From the NCBI GenBank assembly GCA_021234155.1, contig JAJEKV010000060.1, positions 4,386,451-4,450,450 on the forward strand: a stretch of 64,000 nucleotides of DNA. The letters are read 5' to 3'. This document shows positions 11,745 to 21,993 of the stretch, in pieces. The stretch's first letter is position 1. Every line of letters starts with the position of its first letter. The notes beneath the pieces were generated by a model. It saw nothing but the letters and a program-made list of their open reading frames with translations. It had not been told where the DNA came from and ran no database searches. This stretch comes from Isoetes taiwanensis (Eukaryota > Streptophyta > Lycopodiopsida > Isoetales > Isoetaceae). The translations under genes and the position numbers were made by a program.

Positions 11745-12580
11745 CAGGTGTCGGGCGAAGGACCGTCACATCTGCACCATCAAAGAAAGCCAGGAAGGAC
11801 CCCACGGTAGTACAAGAAGAGACTGAGGAGATAGTTCGAACTCTTGGCATAAAGCTAATTGATGACGACAGAGTCATAACATGCGAGCTAAGTCAGGACT
11901 TGCCAGAGACAGTTTTTGGTGAGGGGTCTGAACGGTATGTTATTGTGAGCAGGGCAGGCTCAAAGTATGACGTGGTCCTGCATTCAAGGGAGAACAAAGA
12001 TGCGGCCTTCAAAAAAGTAGGGTTGATCCTTTCATGCAAGGAGCTTGATAACCACATCTGTGTCTTCATAATAGAGAAGATCGTAAAGAAGAATCTCAGC
12101 ATTTCCAAATACAATGTAGGTATAGATGGATTCAGGTCAGATAAGACAGCAGACGTGTTACAAAGTATGGCTAGCCTTCTGTATGTGAAGGAGTATCTAC
12201 AGTTCGACGAAGTTTGCAAAAGAAACCATCTTCAAGCTTCTACATATCTGGTTTTGGTGGTAGTGGCGATGCACTTGAGTCAGAAACTTTGCCCCTAGTA
12301 CCTTTGCCAAAGCCAATGAAGAAAACAGATATTGAAAAGAAATCAAGGGTTGATGCTGTAGACAAGCTTATGAAATTCAAGCAATGGTATCCACTTGGTT
12401 TAGATGTAATAGAAAAGATAGCTATTGACAAGCTGATAAGATCTCCTAGAGCATCTTTCATACCTAGGATCTTTGATCCCAAACATGCCCTGAGGATACA
12501 GAAGTCCATGGTTGAATATCCCACCACAGTACCAAATCCCGCTGATGTTCTACCATGGGACTTAGTCAATGACAAGCCAT
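11745..12580 (+). pseudogene. Family X copy 1, N-terminal region (frameshifted)
   Basis: The reading frame begins after an AG at 11744 and gives a charged linker (SAPSKKARKDPTVVQEETEE). It continues with YVIVSRAGSKYDVVLHSRENKD and a stretch rich in structured residues to about 12235. There the frame shifts, and the remainder (12214-12580) contains RVDAVDKLMKFKQWYPLGLDVIEKI and HALRIQKSMVEYPTTVPNPADVLPWDL. I do not recognise a domain in the first half. The second half looks like the N-terminal side of a ParB-like domain, because it leads directly into the DGQH motif. Confidence 0.6.
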
Positions 12581-12646
12581 AACGCGTTAAACACTCCGCC
12601 TGGGGAGTACGGTCGCAAGACTGAAACTCAAAGGAATTGACGGGAT
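12581..12646 (+). other. Mitochondrial-type small-subunit rRNA fragment inserted in an exon
   Basis: The sequence from AACGCGTTAAACACTCCGCC through AAAGGAATTGACGGG is the highly conserved 16S-type rRNA segment around the 900 region. GTACGGTCGCAAGACTGAAAC matches the alpha-proteobacterial/plant-mitochondrial form better than the plastid form. Removing 12581-12646 restores one open frame across the junction (NDKP then YPWKAWDD), and AT occurs at both edges. This marks it as a filler insertion of organellar DNA rather than an RNA gene. Confidence 0.88.
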
Positions 12647-12870
12647 ACCCATGGAAGGCATGGGATGACCTAAGGAAGAGCGACACGGTGTGCTACACTG
12701 TCATTGATGGGCAGCACTCAGTTGAGGCAGCGAAGGCTTATAGAGAAAATGGATAAGATAGGTGCCAAGGAATACAGGGAGCACTTCAGTTACAGGCAAT
12801 GTTGAATCCTTAGTCATTACACGCCTCAACTTGCACTGATCATAATAAGTGCAGTGGTACAATACAACGC
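12647..12870 (+). pseudogene. Family X copy 1, ParB-like DGQH segment
   Basis: The frame reads WKAWDDLRKSD, then VCYTVIDGQHSVEAAKAYREN. The IDGQHSVEAAKA stretch matches the '(I/V)DGQHRxxAA' box of ParB/DGQHR-type domains, which bind DNA or nucleotide (CTP in true ParB). A one-base shift near 12755 moves the continuation (KIGAKEYREHFSYRQC) to another frame. The exon ends at the GC|GTAAGT donor at 12871. The usual arginine of the DGQHR box is serine here. Confidence 0.68.
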
Positions 12871-13053
12871 GTAAGTGCCTTTGTTTCTTATTCTGCAGTT
12901 CGCGCTACACGTGAGACTGCAGACCAATGTTGGGTCTGCAGTCTCGCGCGTAGCGCGACTAAGCTTTTTGCTTTCTCTCTTCGGCATACTCGCGCTACGC
13001 GCGAAATGGAGATTTATATGGTACTAACTTATGGTTTTGTACTCTTATCTCAG
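12871..13053 (+). repeat. Intron with long inverted repeat and TCGCGC motifs
   Basis: The donor is GTAAGT and the acceptor is TCTCAG. The intron contains a 25 bp inverted repeat, arms 12901-12925 and 12933-12957, matching at 23 of 25 positions. Both differences are transitions of the kind made by CpG deamination. Each arm ends in the CGCGCTACGCGCG core. A further exact copy of TCGCGCTACGCGCGA is at 12990-13004. These match the copies in the other introns of this relic. Confidence 0.85.
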
Positions 13054-14856
13054 ACCATATCCCATGCAATTGAAGCAAGCTAGAAATCAATGGATTGAGC
13101 TTGGCCATCCAATTTCAAAAAGAAAGAAGCAGGGGAGAAGAAAGATAACTAGCACCAAGAAGAAGACGTCCAAGGAAGGCCCATCAGATTCCTACTACAT
13201 AGTTTTCAGTCCTGATCATGTGTGGGACAAATGGAATGAGATATAGAACAAGTGGACAGCAGGAGAGCTTGTAGGAAGAGCAGGAAAACCTGAGAAAGGA
13301 TTCCTTGAAGATTTTACAGTTACAGACTTGAGGAGTGCACAGGGGTTAAGGGAAGAAGAAATTCTCAAGATGCTCCAGTCTGTTATAGATGGACAAGTCT
13401 TTGTGAAGAAGGTCTCAAAAATCAAAGAGGTACCATCCTTTCCAGAGGCCTGCAAGTCCATGAAAGACCTCCGTGTCATGAGGGAGGCCATCTCAAAGGA
13501 CCTCTTTGAGATGTCTGGAATACAAAACCTATCTGAGCAAGGTATCTTGGACATGATGAAAATAACAGATGAAGACCTGATCAGGTACTCGAAGTGGTCG
13601 CCTGGATTTATTCAAGCATATAAATCCAGGAACAAGGGAAAACCAGCCCATCTACCATCAAAGGTCCGTGTGAAGCTGAGGTGCAGAGTCAGTGGGGACT
13701 TGGACATTCCTGAGACTATCTCAGAAACCTACATGGTGAAGTCCTGTCTGGGTTCTCTGGTTGTTGCCACCCAGACTATTCCAAAGACAGCTTCATTGTT
13801 TGTGGTGGACTGTCGAACATACCCTCAGGATATAGACTACTACATCTCTATGCTCTCAAATTGTGTCAAGCAGACCACCCAAGAGTACATCACACTTGTG
13901 TTCTTATCTGAACCTGCAGAGGAATATCCAAAGATCTTGCAGGCCACCACTCAGATAGAGGCCAATATGAGTGTGCGCCACGGGGTGCTGGTAGATGGGA
14001 CGCCTGCTAAGAATAGTTATTTCACTTATGGCATAACAATGATCACTTATGTGATCATAAATAAAGTAGAGGATGCCATTTACGAGGCACACAAGTATGG
14101 TCCCCAAAAGCTTCCTGAGACGATACTCAAATTTACAGAGAAGGAGAACTTGGATAATTACCTCTGGACCGATGAGCTTACTCCTAACCTGACCACTGAG
14201 GAATGTGAGAAGGAATTAGAGTACAAACGGGTTGGCCAGAAGGGAGGTGCAGTGAACAAGTACAAACTAAGCTCGAACTTGGCTTTCTACCTCGTGGATA
14301 CATTTGTGTCCAAGGAAGGCTTAGTCTGTGACTACTTTGTCAATGGTAGGGTTGGGCGTGAAGATCTAGCCAATGGCAGAAAAGTTCAAAGCTGGGTGGC
14401 CAATCGAAAGCGTGAGAAAAGAGTTTCTGGAGTTGTATTATCCTGATGTGGAGAAGCATCATCTGACATATCAAGGGAAGCAAGCACAGAGGGAGAATCG
14501 GCAACGTCAAAACGATGCAAAGAGGGAGAGAAAGAAGGAGACAAAGCAAGAGTCTGAGGAGGAGGATGCAGGGGATGGCACTTCACTGTCTCTGATGAGG
14601 AGTCCGCTTCAGAAGAAAGTAAAACTGAATCACGAAGTCCACCACCAAAGTCGCCACCAATCATGGATCCACAGACTCAGGAGAAGTTGGCAAAGGCCTT
14701 ATTAGAAGAGGAGAAAATTTTTGAGGTAAATCCACAGGAACCAGATATACAGAATACTTTTGTTCTTCCTGAATAAACTGACCCGAGTCCTATCAGAGCT
14801 GAAGAAGAAGATAGGACATCCAGGATGGGAGAAAATGCAACTTCACCCACAAAAGA
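13054..14856 (+). pseudogene. Family X copy 1, methyltransferase-like exon
   Basis: An in-frame TAG at 13244 splits the start (RPYPMQLKQARNQWIELG) from the long open part (to 14446). In order come NLSEQGILDM (about 13535), ASLFVVDCRTYP (position of the DPPY-type motif IV), NSYFTYGITMITYVIINKVED, KGGAVNKYKLSSNLAFYLVDTFV and GLVCDYFVNG (position of the FxGxG SAM motif I). The order IV then I is that of beta-class N6/N4 DNA methyltransferases. Both key motifs are degenerate, so catalysis is doubtful. After shifts near 14365 and 14580 the tail is acidic and serine-rich, with a stop at 14774. The same blocks align to the minus-strand copy at 63.1-64.0 kb. Confidence 0.68.
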
Positions 14857-14974
14857 GTAAGTCATTTGGATCTTTTTTATATGGATCATTTATTTAGCAT
14901 GTCTCGCGCGTAGCGCGATTATATTATTCTTAAGTATCAAAAAAATTTGTTAACTTGAAATATGCATTGTGCAG
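14857..14974 (+). repeat. Short intron with one TCGCGCGTAGCGCGA motif
   Basis: The intron starts GTAAGT and ends TGTGCAG. It carries the near palindrome TCGCGCGTAGCGCGA at 14904-14918, the reverse complement of the copies in the other two introns. The rest is AT-rich. Confidence 0.8.
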
Positions 14975-15412
14975 AGAGGAGACTACTTCAAATAACAACA
15001 AACTTATCCTCTTCGACCTGAATGGAGTTCTTATCAAGTCCTTCTCCAAGGCAGAAAACTGTGCTGCCCCTCCTTTTCCTGGAGGGGTTCTAGAGACAAA
15101 GACCAAATGGGTGTATCCAAGACCTGGTGTTCACAAATTGTTGAGCCACCTGAAGGACAGAGCCAGCATTGGTATATGGTCATCCATGCTGCGAAACAAT
15201 ATATTAGAAATTAAAGAAGTTGTTCCAGAGCTGAAAAACTTTGATTTCTATATTATATTAGATCAAGATAATTGTGGGATTGTTTTCCAGAAGATCGGAT
15301 ATGTGTGGTGGATGATGACCCCACATATCTGTAGACCGAGGACCTTCTCTAACACATGGATGGAACTCATGGAGAGTACCATTGGCCTTACAGTGCTGAT
15401 GTTTCCGCAGGT
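14975..15412 (+). pseudogene. Family X copy 1, FCP1/NIF-type HAD phosphatase-like exon
   Basis: The sequence reads KLILFDLNGVLI (HAD motif I, with the usual DLDGxL changed to DLNGVL), then YPRPGVHKLLSHL and IGIWSSMLRNN (motif II region, 'WSS'). After a frameshift near 15275 it reads CVVDDDPTYL (motif III/IV acidic pair). This is the pattern of FCP1/NLI-interacting-factor phosphatases. Two stops follow at about 15331 and 15349, and a donor-like CAG|GTAATA is at 15413. The Asp-to-Asn change at the second motif-I position would weaken catalysis. Confidence 0.75.
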
Positions 15413-17028
15413 AATATTTGTTCCTGATTATCATGTTAGCGTAGCAGAGGTCCTCATATCAGCAAGTGAACTTTCAGCGCATATCAGGTAAATGCTTCTC
15501 ATGCACCTTGTCTTTAATTTTGTTCCCAATTTCCTCTCATACATTATCAGTAGAAACACTAATATCTTTGTACAAGAAATAAGGCCTACAAATATTTATA
15601 GACATACAAAAAATATTTGTAAAGTGGAAGCAATGCATGCTTGCTCCATTGAAGAGGGCCACGAAGGTGCAAATGAAAAGGCAGGCACAATGGCAGGGCC
15701 AGGGTTAGGGTTCTCGCAGTGTAATGGCAAAGGGAAACCACATAAACCATGGTTTTAAAAAAAATGAGATTATCGCCTCTAGCTGGACATGATTGTTGTA
15801 TATTTGATCTCATAGACCCAAGCGGTCTCTCGTAGATGTTAATATAATCTTTCTTTTTTTCTTTTAAACAACAAAATTTAATATAGATGTGTGGCATGCT
15901 AATCTAGATGTAGGGAACAAAAACACTTGGTCCAAAAGTTCCATGTCCAGCCAACAACAAATAAGAAAAAATTCAGAAACACTAGAAGAAAGTATTCATA
16001 AATCTTCATCAGGGTTCACTATGATACACACAAGCTTGAAGTTGTAACTGATGAAAGACTTATTTGATGGTTCCTGTTTTCGTTCCAGATCTTTTTCTCA
16101 TTCTGCTTCGAATTTGAGCTCAATACTGGCTCCGCTTCTAGTTCCAGATCCTACTCCAGGAAAGTGAGCAAATCTACAAAGACATGATCACAAAAAAAGA
16201 ATATTCTCATGAAGCATGTTGGAAAAAATGCAGACGTATTAGCTGCAGCTTTAGTTTTCATAATTCTGGTCATTATTACAACCCAAGTATTTAACAACAA
16301 AATGAACGCATTGCATCTACATCCCTGTTGCTTAGATACTCTGGGGGTATTATTCACGTTTGGCATGTGTATCTGTTTACATGTGGAAGTATGGGCATAT
16401 TTGGGGTTTGTGTACATTCCAGTGGTGGAAATCTCACGTCAAGCCCCCCGGTAGATATGGACTCCAAAAGCAAAAACAATGCACATGCAAGTAGATGAGC
16501 CTTCTATAGATGTTTCGATAACTCTGGAGCAGAGACATGGAACAAAAAAGTGCGCAATAACCAGACCCGGTATCACTGCCAAGACATGCTTTAGGATGCT
16601 TTCAGATCTTAAAAAAATTGATTCAGATTTGCAGCTGCATCAGTGTATCTAGATAGCACGGATTAAAATTGCACCAATTCAAGAAGCCTGTCAGGATTCA
16701 GCTCTATGAAAAACTCATAGTCACGTTTCTTCCTTATATCTGCAGACAGCGTGTAGTATAGTTAATAAATTAATAGCCTTAAGTTGTATCACACAAATTA
16801 AATAAAAAGGCAGTTGCAAAAGAACGTCCACATCATTTGTACCTACCTTGAGATGTGAATCAACAGCTTTATCCAAAAGATCAACACAGCAACCACATGA
16901 CTTATTTTTTATCCATGCTAATTGCGCTCTCAAATACAATTGTAGACTGTTGCTTTGTGACTTGATAGGCTTCAGAACAATCATGCATCCATATTTAAGC
17001 ATCTTCAAACTTCCTCAGAACAATGGCA
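15413..17028. other. No recognised gene
   Basis: This is intergenic or intronic sequence. Open frames such as 16209-16454 (+) and 16721-17008 (-) have hydrophobic or mixed composition but no domain I can name. Later exons of family X copy 1 could be here but were not recognised. Confidence 0.35.
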
Positions 17029-17181
17029 CACTGAGTTTGGAATCACCCCTACAAGCTTGTTGTAATAAAGATTGGATATCTGTACATATGTCAAGTTCCC
17101 AAGCGATGCCAAAGAATTATTTGAAAGATGCAGCAGCTGCAGATGTTGAATTTCCCCAAGCTCTACAGAAATACTTGCATT
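17029..17181 (-). pseudogene. Leucine-rich-repeat protein fragment
   Basis: Read leftward, this encodes VELGEIQHLQLLHLSNNSLASLGNLTYVQISNLYYNKLVGVIPNS. It fits about two plant extracellular LRR units (LxxLxLSNNxLxxLxNLTxxxxxNLYxNxLxGxIP), as in receptor-like kinases or proteins. Stops surround it on both sides. It is either an isolated exon or a decayed piece; no kinase or transmembrane segment is seen nearby. Confidence 0.6.
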
Positions 17182-18418
17182 CAGCCATGAAAAATCACTA
17201 GATTAGCTTCATGCAGTGCCAAATATGAAGACTTTTTTTATCCAACAAATCTTCATATCTCGGACTCATGTAGTTTTTTTATGTTCCTTATGCTCTGTAA
17301 ATGCAACCAGAACATAGAACAATTACCTAGCCCTGTTCTAAAGCAATCGATATGTCCAATAGGAATTAATAATTTTTCTTAACAGTACTAGGATATGTAT
17401 AAAACCCCAAAATGTCATACCTTTGAGGCTCTTGTCCAACCACAAACCAGCGGCTAATATACGGTCTTGAAATTAAGCTCTTTGCTGGAACTTGAAGTCG
17501 CACCCAAAACACCAATATTCATAATGGACTGGCCACTAAGCAAATCCTAAAACAAAAACGCACTATCATCATGTTTCTTAATAAGTTCTAAAATAAAATG
17601 CCTTTTGTACCAGCTAAGTAACATGTCCAACACTACATCAGTAATAATTCTAGAATGAAGACTCACCTTATTTCTGGATTAGAAGATCCACCCAAATTGC
17701 ATGTGTGGGAAGACATCACAGTCCCATGGCAATCATTGAACTTTGCTGCCGAACCTTGCAAGCTTACTGGCTTCATATACCAAGTTGTTCGCCTTCATTA
17801 TGGTTTTTACAGCCTTTTTCCTTTACCCCAGATGCAAGTATTCTTAGCCCCTCTATTCTATTTATTTACAAAAATACTTGCCATATCTACATGGGAAGCA
17901 GCATTGAACCAATCTGTTCTGACACGCCATAAGTTTTTCATCTACTAAACAATGCTGCCACTGCTTCTTCATAAGTTGGGCATGGTGCAATCTCAAGTAA
18001 TTTCCCTGCTTCATGCATGTGTCCATAGTTGCTTGCATTGCCTCAAAGCCTTCGTTTGCAAGAAGTAAAAGGCACAAAAATGTAGACTGAGTTCGTTTTC
18101 TTTTCTCAAAGCATTCTTACCTTCCTGGGCCATAAGTACACGGGAAGCAGCATTTAACCAATCTTTCTGACAAGGTGCCTCCCCACCACCAGATCGGCCA
18201 AGGCACCACCAGATCGGCCAGCAAAGAATTAGGTCGAACTGCCTTCAATAAGAACTCATCAAGAAGGAAAAAATAGGTATCTTTATGCTTGCCTTTTTTT
18301 TGCCCTTTTCCATTTTGCGTTTCTTTTCCTTTGCCCTTTTCCTTGCTTGTTTAAAAGAAGCAGAGCGGTGAGCAGCAGAAGCAGAAGAGAGTGTTGAGAG
18401 AAGCAGAGGCAATAGAGA
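17182..18418. other. No recognised gene; 5' flank of the BiP retrocopy
   Basis: The sequence is mixed and AT-rich. The last ~60 bases before 18419 are purine-rich (GCAGAAGCAGAAGAGAG) and may be retained 5' UTR of the BiP copy. A doubled GGCACCACCAGATCGGCCA lies near 18185-18222. Confidence 0.35.
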
Positions 18419-18533
18419 ATGTCGAGGGCAGTAGCTCATGTTAGCGGATTAGGTCTATGCTTGGCTTTTCTTACAATTTGGGTTGTATCTGTAGCAGCAA
18501 ATTAGATACAGTAATTGGTATTGATCTCGGAAC

Positions 18534-18895
18534 TGTTGGGATTCAAAGCCAGATCAGCATGCAACCGTTAGAAGATTCGTGCTTCAGAAAGTTGTTAGAT
18601 ATTAAAGATATTCCTTTAGATCTTAATATAGCCTACCTGCATGCCACAAATAGAAGTGACCGTTTTGAGCAAGCACCATTAAAAAGCAAGACCAGAGATA
18701 CGCTCATCCATCCAGTTCGAGTTCATCTGTGGCGCCTTCAGTTCTGCTCCTACTTGTTTACCTGCTGTGTTCTTCAGTGCTGTTCTTTCCTTACATTGTT
18801 TGATATTATCTGGCTTGTTCTAAGCCAGCCTGCTGTACTTCAATTCATTATAATATCAAACTGTTTTATCTTCTGCTATTCTATCTATTCCAACA
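18534..18895 (+). repeat. Copia 5' LTR
   Basis: It starts TGTTGGGATTCAAAGCC and ends TCTATTCCAACA, matching the 3' LTR at 23108-23467 over its full length with a small number of differences. The primer-binding region should follow at 18896 (GGTTATGGGCCCACG), which does not match the common initiator-Met site. Confidence 0.95.
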
Positions 18896-18992
18896 GGTTA
18901 TGGGCCCACGCTTTGGCTAAACAAATCCGCCTAAGCCGCACCCTAAATTCTCCTTCTTCTCTATTTCGTCCTTTCTCTTTTCTCTCTCACAA

Positions 18993-21900
18993 GATGTATA
19001 CTGTAACTGGCGCCCAAGGTGGTCAAACCGAATGGAGGATGATGGAACGGTTCGATGGAAAGAACTTCCATCTCTGGAAATGGAGGATGCAGATGATTCT
19101 GCAAGACAAAGATCTTTGGCACCTAGTGGATCCCAGAGCTCGGGCAGAGCATGCTAGTGAGGGTGATGGTGATCAAAGTGAAGCAGGTGAAGATATTGAT
19201 CCAGTCCATGATGAGGGACGAGATCTTAAAGCAAGAATACTGATCTGCGGGAGTCTGGGGGACACTGCAGCCAAGCTAGTCAAGGATTCTGCCACTGCAA
19301 GAGAGGCTTGGGCCATCCTGAGCAAACGTTATGCCTCCAGCACAGCAGTTAATCGTGTTCTTCTTCGCAAGAAGTTACATGATCTAGAAATGCATGATGG
19401 GGATGATGTAGACGTCCATATCAGGAATATGAAGGATATTCTTGATGATTTGACAGCCACTGGTGCATCAATCTCTGAAGACGAAAAGGTCTGTGTCTTG
19501 TTGAATAGTCTGCCTCATACTTACAGCAATCTGGTTACCTTTCTTGAAGGCAAGGTTGAGGAATTTGATTTTGAAGCTACCATAGATCGTGTTCGATTGG
19601 AGGCCATGCGCAAGACCAAGCCCTCAGAAGACTCTCTGCAGTATGCAAATGATAAAAAGACCTCCAATACCTCCCAATCCTCACGTTCCCAGCATTCCAA
19701 TTCTCGTTCAAATTCTCGTCGTCCAAGGACAGACAGATCCAAGATTCAGTGTTTTCGATGCCAACTGCTTGGCCATTATGCACGTGACTGCACCACTGTC
19801 ATCACAACCCCTCTGCTACCCACTCCTGGTCCACAAAATCCCACCATTCCATTGCCTACTCCAAAGTCAGCCCCTCCACCAGAAGAACGCAGTAACCTCA
19901 CCATTGCAGAGACCGAGTTCCTGTTTTCCAGTGATGGCTTCAATGAGATTTGTCGAACTGACACCTCCTGGTATCTTGACTCTGGGGCCACATCCCATAT
20001 GACTCCACATGAGCACTTCTTTGTCACTTATGAGCTGCTACCCATACCAAGAACTGTACGTCTGGGAGATGATTCTCAACAACAGGGAATTGCTGTTGGT
20101 ACCATTTCCTTTCCTCTTCCTGATGGCTCAAAGAAATATATTTCTAATGTGCTCCATGTTCCTGGACTGACTAAGAATCTGCTGTCTATTAGTCAAATCA
20201 CAGATGCAGGCCTCAAGGTTGAATTTCTTCAACGTCACTGCTCCATCTTCAACAAGCAGCACCAGAAAGTCCTCCTTGGCACACGTGTTGGAAATCTTTA
20301 TTTGTTGCAGATGGAGGAACATGCCAACATTGGCTCAGATCAGGATTCATATGACCTTTGGCATCACCGCCTTGGCCACCTAAGTGCCAGCCGCATTCAA
20401 CATCTCCAAAAATCTGGCCATCTTGCTACTCTTCCCAAATCTAATCGCATTTGCAATGCTTGTCTTCAATGCAAAGTCACCCGTGCCGTATTTCCGTTGT
20501 CATCCTCTCATGCCTCTTCCCGCCTTGAACTTGTACATGCTGATCTTGTTGGACCAGTCCGTTATCCCACCCTGAATGGTGCCAAATACATTCTTGTACT
20601 TCTTGATGATTACTCCCGTAAACTTTTTACATATCTTATGCGCACCAAAAGAGACACTTATGAATTCTTCTGTTCCTTTAAGATCCAATTTGAAACCCTT
20701 ATTGCTGCTCCTATTCGCACTCTTCGGACTGATGGTGGAGGTGAATTTACCTCACGTCTATTCCATCAACTCTGTTCTCAATTTGGCATCCATCATGAAT
20801 TCTCTGCCCCCTACTGCCCTGAACAGAATGGGCGCATAGAAAGAGCCAACCGCACGTTATTGGAAATGGCCCGTACACTTCTATCCTCCATGCATGTTCC
20901 CCATCAATTCTGGGGTGAGGCCATTGCAACTGCCACTTACCTTATCAACTTGGCTCCCCATCGTGCCCTTGATCATGCCATCCCTGAAGAGCTTTGGACT
21001 GCCCAGCCAGTTTCACACACACATCTCCGTGTATTTGGATGCAAGGCCTTTGTTCATCATCATCCACCCCATAAAATGGATCCTATGGGACTGCCCTGCA
21101 TGTTTATTGGTTATAGCTCCAAGCATAAAGCCTATCGATTCTTTGATCTGCATAATCATAAATTGATTATCAGCCCCAATGCTGCCTTCAATGAGACAGA
21201 ATCTTGCTCTCTTCATGATCCCATTCCCATTGCACTTCCCATTGAAATCCTGCCTGATAGTTTTGATCAATTTGATCTGTCGGACCTTCCCCAGCAGCCC
21301 TCTTTGCCTCCCACTCTGCCTACATCTCATGAGCCCCTTGCTTCTTCTCCACTTCCCACTCCGCCTACACCACCTCCTCATGAGCTCCCTGCTCGCTCTG
21401 AACCTGTCTCTGTTCCCCCTCCAGGCAGACCAACTCGCCAGCGTCAAGCTCCTCGGTGGACCTCAGATTATGTCATGCTTGCAGATGACTTGATTCATGA
21501 ACCCAAATCCTTTCAAGATGCCATACGCAGCCCCCATCAAGCTGCCTGGCAGAGAGCTATGCAGGACGAATTGGAATCCATTCAACAGCATGGCACATGG
21601 AGCATTGTTCCTCGTCCTTCAGATCACACCATTGTTGGCAGCCGTTGGGTCTTCAAGGTTAAGTACACAGGTGATGGCAAAGTGGACAGATTCAAAGCTC
21701 GATTCGTTGCCAAGGGTTTCAGTCAAATTGAAGGCATTGATTTTGATGAGACATATGCACCAGTTGCACGTCTCTCCTCCATTCGCACTCTTCTTGCATA
21801 TGCCACTCTTCACGGTTTTCTCATCCATCAGATGGATGTTCACAACGCATTTCTTCACGGCAATCTCCAAGAGGAAGTTTACATTGAACCTCCAGAAGGC

Positions 21901-21993
21901 TTCCAGTTCCCTCCAAATTCAAAGATGCGATTTACACAAGGCATTATATGGGCTCGCCAGTATCTCGCAAGCATGGTATCAAACCTTTCGCAC
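18993..21993 (+). pseudogene. Copia gag-pol polyprotein, 5' two thirds
   Basis: A long frame that starts inside the LTR contains a likely gag start at MYTVTGAQGGQ (18993). Visible in order are the gag fold (FDGKNFHLWKWRMQ), the zinc knuckle CFRCQLLGHYARDC (about 19750), protease WYLDSGATSHMT (about 19970), integrase zinc region, and catalytic D, D and E in VHADLVGP, LRTDGGGEF and PEQNGRIERANRTLLE. Next is a reverse transcriptase start, GSRWVFKVKYTGDGKVDRFKARFVAKGFSQ, with QMDVHNAFLHGNL. After the PPEGF motif (about 21900) sequence is deleted and the frame is lost, removing part of the polymerase. Confidence 0.93.

Larger units (their letters stand above)
11745..15412 (+). pseudogene. Family X copy 1: ParB-like + methyltransferase-like + HAD-like gene relic
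   Basis: This is the backbone of a multi-exon gene. It has an N-terminal region (11745-12580), a ParB-like 'DGQH' domain (12647-12870), a methyltransferase-like exon (13054-14856) and an FCP1/HAD-like exon (14975-15412). Introns at 12871-13053 and 14857-14974 have GTAAGT donors and CAG acceptors. Lesions include frameshifts near 12235, 12755, 14365, 14580 and 15275, in-frame stops at 13244 (TAG) and 14774 (TAA), and an organellar rRNA insertion at 12581. A paralogue lies on the minus strand at 54192-64000. ParB-methyltransferase fusions are known from phages and bacteria; the HAD addition and the plant setting are unusual. The function in plants is unknown to me. Confidence 0.72.

Noticed and set aside
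12581-12646. A functional rRNA gene
   Set aside because: Only ~64 bases match, the flanks are protein-coding, and the frame is restored by removing it. It is an inserted fragment.
18245-18439. Lys-rich minus-strand frame upstream of BiP
   Set aside because: It is antisense to the purine/pyrimidine-biased 5' flank and shows no domain.
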